Assembly: GCA_031308135.1 (NCBI GenBank)
Contig: JAHLJT010008756.1
Coordinates: forward strand, 105,179,271-105,243,270
DNA length: 64,000 bases
Source: Acheta domesticus
Lineage: Eukaryota > Arthropoda > Insecta > Orthoptera > Gryllidae
Direction of reading: 5' to 3'
In this document: in pieces, positions 56,862 to 64,000 of the stretch
How the letters are laid out: each line of letters starts with the position of its first letter
Position numbering within the stretch: position 1 is the first letter of the stretch
Program-made: the position numbers and the translations under genes
The notes under the pieces: generated by a model
The model's database searches: none
What the model saw: only the letters and a program-made list of their open reading frames with translations
Told to the model about the DNA's origin: nothing

Positions 56862-58330
56862 GTGAACTCGAACTTGCGTCCTGCGAATCCTCAATTCAAA
56901 CCAATGAGCAAAATGGATAGAACAAGCAATGTAATGAATCTTAACGTGCCTTGTTCTACCAATGTCCCTTACCTGCTCAGAAACCGAGCTAATGCCACCT
57001 TGTCGACGTCTGGCCATCCCACGGATGTTAGTCCCAGGGACCCAGAGCCGGCAGTAGCTCGAAGCCATCGTCAGAGATGGACCCGGGATGAATTAAAGGA
57101 GGTGATGTGGTGCTTTTACTATGCAAAAGCGAAAAATGGGGGCTCAGAAATAGAAGTTTTCAAGGTATGGAGAGAGCGGAACCCAGATATGAGACCTACC
57201 CTAGACTCAAAGAAGCTTGCCAGTCAACGACGATACATACTCAGCAGTGGAAAATTCACAGCAGAACAACTTGCTGACATTGAGAGAAATGCGGAGTATG
57301 TATCTCGCTCGAACAATCCACGTGACGAACATGTAGAACTTGAAAATGATGATCCCGTGGAAGGTTCATCGCTTTCCAGTGAAACACACGTCAGTGGTGA
57401 AAACTCATCTGGCAATGAATTACACGATAAGGACATGATGCGAAATTTCCTTCGGCGCGAGATAGAAAGAGTTAGTCAACTTCCGTTTGAATCTCGCGAA
57501 CCGTTGAGGAGAATATACGAAACTGCCAAAGCTAAAAGAGTGATAGAAACAGTGAATTCTGTCTTAAATGAGGTGGTGGAGACCCCAGGCAGAGATCTAG
57601 ATATTACTGAAATCAATCACATCATATATGCAACTGGATATCTAGTATCTCAGATAATTTTGGGGCCAGCCAAGAACACCGACGGCCGACAGCAAAACAG
57701 AGTAAACAGCTCTGTACCCCCATGGATGAACAGAATTATGAAACGGATAGCCGACACCCGGCGTGAAATATCACTCTTAGCTGAGGCATCTTCTAAATCA
57801 ACGCACACCTCTAAAGTTCAACGAAAAATATTCAATGTTGAACAGAAATACCAAATTGAAAATGACACCAGCAGGCTAATGGTAGTTGAGAAGCTAAAAG
57901 AGAAAATTCTAGCATGGGCTCAACGAATAAGAAGGTACAAACGTAGAATAGATTTCCGTGTACAGAACCGGTTGTTTGAAACAGACGCGAAGAGATTCTA
58001 TCGCAATCTGACTCAAAAACCAAATGGCAAAGCTGTTACTCCTTCAAAAGATGACGTCGAAGCGTTTTGGGCAGGAATCTGGGAAGAGAGCAGATCCTAC
58101 AAGAAAGACGCATCTTGGCTTCAGTCTGAAGTTGATGCTGCCGATGAACTTGTAGAAACAGTGGAAGATGTTCACCAATTCTCGGAAGAGGACCTCTTCC
58201 AAGCAATTAAGAACGTGGGAAACTGGAAGTCCCCCGGGATTGATAAGATCCAGATTTATTGGATTAAGAAATTAACAGCAATACATTCTCATCTAGCAAA
58301 GGCTGTTAATAAAATTTTTGAAACCCAAAG
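56862..58330 (+). pseudogene. LINE copy 2 N-terminal region with Myb-like domain, up to RT fingers
   Basis: Open from ATG at 56862. Residues about 68-145 hold RQRWTRDELKEVMWCFYYAK, FKVWRERNPDMRP and KLASQRRYIL. This is a Trp-rich Myb/SANT-like domain of the kind that binds target DNA in R2/R4-type LINEs. The next region is acidic and Ser-rich (about 160-195), then a basic helix-rich spacer. GNWKSPGIDKIQ at about residue 456 marks the entry to the RT. A frameshift near 58325-58335 takes the annotated frame (to 58448) off the RT, which continues in the frame opened at 58367. The start codon choice is not certain, as the leader has no other in-frame support. Confidence 0.75.
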
Positions 58331-60185
58331 GAAATCCCGGAATGGCTCACACGCGGCATCACGTATTTGCTACCCAAAGCGGGAGACAGCTCTTTGGCGA
58401 AGAACTACAGGCCAATTACTTGCCTGCCAGTACTGTACAAAGTTATAACTTCAGCCATAGCTGACAAAATGTATAGACATCTAGATAAGAATCATCTAAT
58501 GCCAGCTGAACAAAAAGGATGTCGTAAAGGCTCTTATGGCTGTAAGGAATCTTGCTACTGAATAAAGTCATCTTGAATGATGTAAAGAAACGCAAACGTA
58601 ATTTGAGCATGGCTTGGATTGACTACCAAAAGGCCTTTGATAGTGTACCACACGATTGGATTTTGAAGACCCTGGAGATCTATCGATTTCATCCTAGACT
58701 TATTGAATTTTGCAAGGCTAGTATGAAGTCGTGGAGTACCAGGTTACTAATCCACAGCGGAAGGGAAGCAGTGGAAACCAGAAGTATTCAGATTAACAGG
58801 GTATTTTTCAAGGAGATTCATTATCCCCTCTGCTGTTTTGCATTAGTTTGATCCCACTATCGAGACAGTTGTCGCAAGCTGACTTTGGTTTTAAGCTCCA
58901 TGGTGATGAAAGGCCAGTATCACATTTGTTTTACATGGATGATCTGAAAGTGTTTGCCAAGAATGAAGCGATTCTCTCCCAAATGCTGTCTGTCGTGAAT
59001 GACTTTAGCAATGACATCTGCATGAAGTTTGGTCTTGACAGTGTGCAAAAATCAATTTAAAAGAGGGAAACTCACAACGTCTGAGAACATTGAAATTGAT
59101 AAGCACACTGTGATTCAAGATCTTGAGCCAGGTAAAACTTACAAATATCTGGGCGTTGAAGAATGTGAAACCATCTCGAATGACAGAATGAAAGAGAGAA
59201 TTCGTAGGGAGTATTATAGGAGAGTGAGACTGGTCCTGCAGTCCGCTCTGAATTCCAGGAATAAAATATCTGCAATAGGTAGTTTGGCGGTACCTGTAGC
59301 CGAATACAGTTTTGGACTAGTGGACTGGACTGAGCAAGAAATTCGCACCATGGATCGAAAAAACCAGAAAACTGCTAACAATGCATCATGTTGCCCACCC
59401 TCGAGCTGATATACATAGACTTTATGTGTCACGTAAGGAAGGAGGAAGAGGCCTCAGACAAATTGAGGCCTCCTGGCACAACGCAATAGTCGGGCTGGGG
59501 AAGTATGTAGTCAGCCATCAAGACGACCCTCTAATGAGGCAGGTCATGAAATCTGACCGAAGAATGGGAAACAGAGGCATTGTTAGTGTAGCAAGAAACA
59601 TTGCGAAGAAAACTAGGCAAGATACGTCGAATAACACAGACCACTGAACTTCTGATGCTGCTAAACATGAAGTGTGAGACACAAAAAATGTTAAAGAAAT
59701 CGTGGAGAGACAAACCACTCCACGGACAATACCTAAAAAGAATGGACAAGGTGCAGATCAATAAAGATCAATCATTTATGTGGCTTAAAAGGGGAAGGAT
59801 GAAGCCAGAATCGGAAGCACTTGTAATAGCTGCCCAAGATCAGGCCTTGAGAACACGACATTATGATAAAGCGGTTCTCAAAATTTCCCAAGATGACAAA
59901 TGCCGCATTTGCCAGGAGCAAGTAGAAACCATTGATCATATTGCCTCAGCTTGTCCAATCCTAGCAAGACCGAATATCTTAAAAGACATGACAGGGTGTG
60001 TAGCTACCTCCACTGGCAGATCTGTACCGCCCTCGAAGTTCCAAACACATGCCCCAAGTGGTACGAACACTCACCGAAACCGGTGACGTCTGTTGGATTG
60101 TGTACGATATTGTACGACCAACAAATTCAAACTGATCGCACGATAGCGGCAAACAAACCGATATAGTTATCCGGGATTTGGCGAA
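58331..60185 (+). pseudogene. LINE copy 2 RT, linker and zinc knuckle in several frames
   Basis: Pieces follow in order: YRPITCLPVLYK and EQKGCRKGSYGCKE (58367-58561); WIDYQKAFDSVPHDW, motif A (58552-58851); HLFYMDDL, motif C (58848-59060); YKYLGVEE (59029-59409); the linker (59381-59647); and CRICQEQVETIDHIASACP (59601-60086). TDRTIAANKP opens the endonuclease just before the gap but is followed by a stop caused by a missing base. At least five frame breaks are present. Catalytic residues that can be seen are conserved. Confidence 0.85.
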
Positions 60186-61185
60186 NNNNNNNNNNNNNNN
60201 NNNNNNNNNNNNNNNNNNNNNNNNNNNNNNNNNNNNNNNNNNNNNNNNNNNNNNNNNNNNNNNNNNNNNNNNNNNNNNNNNNNNNNNNNNNNNNNNNNNN
60301 NNNNNNNNNNNNNNNNNNNNNNNNNNNNNNNNNNNNNNNNNNNNNNNNNNNNNNNNNNNNNNNNNNNNNNNNNNNNNNNNNNNNNNNNNNNNNNNNNNNN
60401 NNNNNNNNNNNNNNNNNNNNNNNNNNNNNNNNNNNNNNNNNNNNNNNNNNNNNNNNNNNNNNNNNNNNNNNNNNNNNNNNNNNNNNNNNNNNNNNNNNNN
60501 NNNNNNNNNNNNNNNNNNNNNNNNNNNNNNNNNNNNNNNNNNNNNNNNNNNNNNNNNNNNNNNNNNNNNNNNNNNNNNNNNNNNNNNNNNNNNNNNNNNN
60601 NNNNNNNNNNNNNNNNNNNNNNNNNNNNNNNNNNNNNNNNNNNNNNNNNNNNNNNNNNNNNNNNNNNNNNNNNNNNNNNNNNNNNNNNNNNNNNNNNNNN
60701 NNNNNNNNNNNNNNNNNNNNNNNNNNNNNNNNNNNNNNNNNNNNNNNNNNNNNNNNNNNNNNNNNNNNNNNNNNNNNNNNNNNNNNNNNNNNNNNNNNNN
60801 NNNNNNNNNNNNNNNNNNNNNNNNNNNNNNNNNNNNNNNNNNNNNNNNNNNNNNNNNNNNNNNNNNNNNNNNNNNNNNNNNNNNNNNNNNNNNNNNNNNN
60901 NNNNNNNNNNNNNNNNNNNNNNNNNNNNNNNNNNNNNNNNNNNNNNNNNNNNNNNNNNNNNNNNNNNNNNNNNNNNNNNNNNNNNNNNNNNNNNNNNNNN
61001 NNNNNNNNNNNNNNNNNNNNNNNNNNNNNNNNNNNNNNNNNNNNNNNNNNNNNNNNNNNNNNNNNNNNNNNNNNNNNNNNNNNNNNNNNNNNNNNNNNNN
61101 NNNNNNNNNNNNNNNNNNNNNNNNNNNNNNNNNNNNNNNNNNNNNNNNNNNNNNNNNNNNNNNNNNNNNNNNNNNNNNNNNNNNN
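60186..61185. other. Assembly gap of exactly 1000 N
   Basis: A round length of 1000 Ns is a placeholder for a scaffold join of unknown size. The sequences on the two sides may not be adjacent in the genome. All open frames across it are artefacts. Confidence 0.99.
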
Positions 61186-61260
61186 TAATATATTGAAATA
61201 TACCATTCTCACGTCTCATCAAAAGCGTGGCTGTAATCATGTCCTGTTCCAAATTTATTA

Positions 61261-61274
61261 AGATTTGGGCGCCA
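61261..61274 (-). other. Candidate primer binding site next to a Gypsy-like LTR
   Basis: On the minus strand the sequence reads TGGCGCCCAAATCT directly after the proposed LTR end. The first ten bases match the 3' end complement used by lysine-tRNA-primed retroelements. GGCGCC is palindromic, which weakens the evidence. If real, it belongs to a second internal region reading into the gap. Confidence 0.35.
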
Positions 61275-61955
61275 GAAACAGGTTACATGAATTACTATCA
61301 AAGTTTTTCTATCTGATTTAACAAAATTATCTAAACATCCAGCTAGCTTGGGTCGATGGGTCCGGATACAAATACTCGCTATCGCCTCGATAGCCGATTA
61401 CCTGATCTGCCAACTATACAGTATGGCGTGGAATCTGAAATGTAATAATTATGCTTTCAACTAATTAAAAATTATGATTGACAAATGAAAAAACTCTTTT
61501 CTTTTCCAAAGAACAAAATTCAACAATTTATTTAACTTTTAAATTAAAACAATTAATTAGATGGTCATGACCCCTTCTGAATAAATTGTCTCTTTATACT
61601 GCAGTATTTTTTTACCGTTTTTGCATGCCAACGCTCCGTAGTCGCTTCTCACTTGGCCGTTGTTAATTCCAAGTTCCGCTTCTCTTTTCCGGTCTTGCGC
61701 CGCCGCTGACACGTCCAGTCCACACTGCCTAAACTATCTGTTAGTCTTGTCCGACGCTCCCGGTTCCTAATCTCTCCCACCGGTTATGTAGACTATTGAA
61801 GTCCAACTGCAATGTCCGAAAATCTGAACAAGTCCTCCGAAAATCACTTCTGGTAAATTATTTCAAAGTCCGAAAACAAACTATCACTTCTCTCACAAGA
61901 CAAAGTCCGAAAACAAGCTATACAAGTCTCACTTTCCCTCTATATTGCCTACAAA

Positions 61956-62063
61956 CGATCTTTACGCTACGGCACCCAGAGTCAGAATGTTCGATCTATA
62001 CTCCACGACACCCAGAGACGGAATGTACGATCTTCACTCTACGACACCCCGAGTCAGAATGTC
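61956..62063. repeat. Three tandem copies of a 36-bp unit
   Basis: Copies at 61956-61991, 61992-62027 and 62028-62063, each CGATCTTTAC...GAATGT-like with few differences. Because 36 is divisible by three, the plus-strand frame reads a 12-residue repeat containing HPESEC or HPETEC. This is probably coincidental, as it lies in the LTR on the opposite strand. Confidence 0.9.
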
Positions 62064-62154
62064 CTGTTTAATGCATTTTTAAACCCTTCATGGCTCGGTA
62101 GGCGTCCATCCTTCTATTATTTCAAAACACGGCGGCAACATTCGACTATCTGAT

Positions 62155-62162
62155 CTTTTATA
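62155..62162 (-). promoter_or_regulatory. TATA box of the Gypsy-like LTR
   Basis: Minus-strand TATAAAAG about 260 bases inside the LTR start; consistent with the U3 promoter. Confidence 0.5.
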
Positions 62163-62421
62163 GCCAACCCGTGCGTCTCTTACACATCCGAGTAGCCGTG
62201 ACTTCCGTCAGTCATTCGTTTTTGCACCAATTCCCTCTTAGGTTCTTCAGCCATCTAGCCGGCGTCCTGACGTCATCAAGGCCCGTGAATAGTTTGTTGA
62301 CCTTGCCAACCTCCGCGCCGTCGTTGCTAAGGCCACATACCGCCATATTGGATGCCTATTTATCCACCCCATGTCTAACTAACATCATTAAATAAAATCC
62401 ATCGTATTCTGGTATATCACA

Positions 62422-62434
62422 ACTTCCCCTCTCC
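62422..62434 (-). other. Polypurine tract of the Gypsy-like element
   Basis: Minus-strand GGAGAGGGGAAGT, all purine except the last base, directly before the LTR start TGTGATATACC. It would prime plus-strand DNA synthesis. Confidence 0.6.
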
Positions 62435-62869
62435 AAGCGTCATTTGGTTTGCTACAACATAACTAAATGACAAGACTACAATAAACACTTTCTTCTTACT
62501 TCACTACGCTATATTCACTGACACTTTGCACTTTACACAACACATATCTTGTATCTTGCAGCCTTAAACTATTTACATTTGTTTTGTTAATATGCCAACA
62601 TAGTTTTGAACCATCTCATTGAGTATAGATTATGGCCTGCTATTTACTTCCGTCTTATATCCATCACATGTTAATTGAAAAATTTTCACATTCTAATAAA
62701 ATAGACGTAACAACACAACAAACACTATTATACACTATTATATACAGATACTATTTACAATGATTATTCCTGGACAAAATATTCAGTCATGGGTATCGTC
62801 CCTTTTATACGGCTTAATGTTCCTGTAATTATATGTCCCCATTTCGTCCAATTTTGGCGGTTTTCATGA

Positions 62870-63125
62870 CGAGCGATGGTTTTGCTATTGAGTTTTCTAG
62901 CATCAATACAAAATCTGATTTTCTTATCTTTCTTCGGACTATTACTATCGGGCTCACATACGGTGTTATAGATTTTTTATGATACCATCCTCCAGCATCG
63001 TGTTTATTTGTTTACGTACTTCAGCTTTAAATACATGTGGGATCGGGTATTGCTTTACATTGAAGGGTTCCTCATCCATCAATTCAATTTTAAATTGATA
63101 TCCTTTTACGGGCTCCTTTGAACCT
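62870..63125 (-). pseudogene. Gypsy-like reverse transcriptase, N-terminal fragment
   Basis: On the minus strand, about 63115-62980 encodes GYQFKIELMDEEPFNV and then RKQINTMLEDGIIK, and after frame changes TPYVSPIVIV. These are the conserved opening of a Ty3/Gypsy RT ('Pf..rpYp.P....EV..qi..mle.GiI..S.SPy.SPiv.V.KKDG..R.CiD.R.LN'). The remaining RT, RNase H and integrase are missing: sequence past about 62870 does not continue the family. At least two frameshifts. An internal deletion joins this to the 3' part of the element. Confidence 0.75.
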
Positions 63126-63239
63126 TCAAAAACGTTTTGATATTCGCTAACTAACGTTTCAACGGAATGGCTACATCTACTCCATTTTCGTCGACCGCAT
63201 CCTTGGCTGCTGCGTGAATCCGGTCCCTGGTCTCTTCGA

Positions 63240-63754
63240 TTAGTTCCGCAATCTCACAAATACACAAATCTTCGCCCTCCTGGTCTTTGATCCCCAAACA
63301 ATGTGTTGCCCTTTGTCAGTTCGTAACAATATATTCCTGTTACCTACATCGACCTTGGCGTCACACATCTTTAGGCCATCAATCCCCAAAATGATTGGAC
63401 GAATCAAATTTTTTATGATTATTGCAGGGAACTGTATCGTCACCCCTTGGACTTCCACCTCCACCCAAATTTGCTGACTTCTTGTTTCGATGCGCCTCCC
63501 GTTAGCCGTACGAATATTTAATTTTCTAGCAGGTAATTCTTCAATCTTATTCCCTTCTTTTTTAGTTGCTTATATAATTCTTCCGATACCGCACAAACAT
63601 TTGCACCAGTGTCAATTAAAATATCTACCGGTATATGCCGAAACATCCCCTTCAACACCAAACACGTGCTATTTTCCGCCCGTTCGTCTGTATCTTCCCT
63701 TAACAAATCTTCTGCTGCTACCTCAATGCTATTCAACTCTGTAATAACCATCAT
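63240..63754 (-). pseudogene. Gypsy-like retropepsin (aspartic protease), frameshifted
   Basis: The upstream frame (63518-63754) has VDILIDTGANVCAVSEELY, where DTG is the catalytic triad of a retroviral-type aspartic protease. The downstream frame (63240-63464 and bases just upstream) has IIIKNLIRPIILGIDGLK, with the ILG(I/M)D motif that closes the fold. A frameshift near 63465-63520 separates the halves. The protease would cut Gag-Pol. It is preceded by gag-like sequence and followed by the RT fragment, the normal gene order on the minus strand. Confidence 0.8.
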
Positions 63755-63759
63755 CTCAT

Positions 63760-64000
63760 CAGTCTTATCGTTCGAAATAACCCGCCTATTTACTTCGAAC
63801 AGTGGGAGTTTTCCTGCTCTATTGCATTAATTTCTATCTGTTCGTGTCTCTTATCATCTTTGAATCTTCGTGGGTAACTATTTCCTGTCTTTTTAGATTC
63901 TCTCTTGGCATCATTTCCCCACTCGCCCTTCCCTTCTAAACTATCATTTCCTTGGCGATTACCATTATCAACTATTTTTCCCGTTCCATTATTCTTTCCA
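63760..64000 (-). pseudogene. C-terminal part of Gypsy-like gag, running off the window
   Basis: The minus strand from the window edge reads a basic, Asn/Gly/Lys-rich stretch (for example GNRQGNDSLEGKGEWGND), as expected of the nucleic-acid-binding end of Gag. No CCHC knuckle is visible in the part present. A stop or frame change precedes the protease. Confidence 0.45.

Larger units (their letters stand above)
56400..60185 (+). mobile_element. LINE with restriction-like endonuclease (Dong/R4-like), copy 2, with 5' UTR, cut by gap
   Basis: This is the more complete copy. It has a 5' UTR (56400-56861) starting right after (TAA)n, an N-terminal Myb-like domain, RT, zinc knuckle and the start of the endonuclease. 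The assembly gap begins where copy 1 position about 10012 would lie, so the 3' end is unseen. Single-base indels relative to copy 1 break the frame repeatedly, for example one G fewer near 58800 and one A fewer near 59040. The two copies are close to each other in sequence, suggesting fairly recent activity of the family. Confidence 0.85.
61275..62421 (-). mobile_element. Gypsy-like long terminal repeat
   Basis: On the minus strand the LTR begins TGTGATATACC (ending at 62421) straight after the purine-rich tract GGAGAGGGGAAGT. A TATA box, TATAAAAG, lies at 62162-62155, and 36-bp tandem repeats follow downstream at 61956-62063. An AATAAA signal at about 61532-61527 fits the end of R. The inner border at 61275 rests only on the candidate primer binding site and lacks the usual CA. 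No second LTR is inside the window for comparison. Confidence 0.55.

Noticed and set aside
60127..61252. Long ORFs spanning the gap
   Set aside because: They consist of X from 1000 Ns.
61796..62071. 91-codon ORF with a 12-residue repeat (HPESEC)
   Set aside because: A reading of 36-bp tandem repeats within an LTR that is transcribed from the other strand.
1..64000. CRISPR arrays, bacterial operons, phage or plasmid features
   Set aside because: No regularly spaced direct repeats with unique spacers, no ribosome binding site and gene-cluster pattern; the sequence has eukaryotic features throughout.

Overview
This window looks like nuclear DNA of an insect or another arthropod with a large, repeat-rich genome. 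The basis is AT-rich sequence with short GC/CpG-rich islands, no long intact genes, GT-AG splice-like sites, abundant microsatellites, and decayed copies of several transposon classes. The species cannot be read from the sequence. Positions 60186-61185 are exactly 1000 Ns, an assembly gap.

The most abundant component is a non-coding repeat family, called here the LR element. Near-full copies lie at 22404-23959 and 51376-52916 (about 1.55 kb). The left (L) end is a hairpin-forming run around CGTATACGTACGTATA, followed by a (CCGT)n-like tract. The body is about three diverged units of roughly 305 bp. The right (R) end carries GATGGCAGCTGGCAAGAG and terminates near ACTAGT. Partial copies recur throughout, and two are palindromes made only of R ends (345-1830) or only of L ends (2267-3073). 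A shorter relative begins with CTTACTTCGTAAG or a decayed version of it. Most short ORFs in these areas are chance readings of this repeat.

Other mobile DNA: two related LINEs of the kind with a C-terminal restriction-like endonuclease (Dong/R4-like), at 7493-10290 and 56400-60185, each beside a (TAA)n tract; a decayed Jockey-like LINE on the minus strand (25942-28000); remnants of another LINE at 3085-4155; a minus-strand Gypsy-like LTR element (61275-64000) with protease, a truncated RT, a polypurine tract, and an LTR with TATA box and 36-bp tandem repeats; a pair of hAT-type MITEs (28048-28645 and 49161-49832) with 8-bp target duplications; several foldback MITEs; and a tRNA-derived SINE-like head at 45.0 kb.

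Host-gene evidence is thin. Two exon-like segments at 14222-14302 and 14863-14983 encode the N-terminus and Walker A box of a FANCJ/RTEL1-type DEAH helicase. A 115-codon open stretch without ATG lies at 12804-13148. A broken but nearly full-length copy of a recurrent arthropod gene family of unknown function lies on the minus strand at 33370-34930. Three or four CpG-rich islands (29.8-30.8, 39.6-39.8, 41.9-42.3, 46.1-46.5 kb) may be promoters or first exons of genes whose bodies I cannot recognise.

There is no operon-like organisation. The window is best read as an intergenic or intronic landscape shaped by successive, often nested, transposon insertions.
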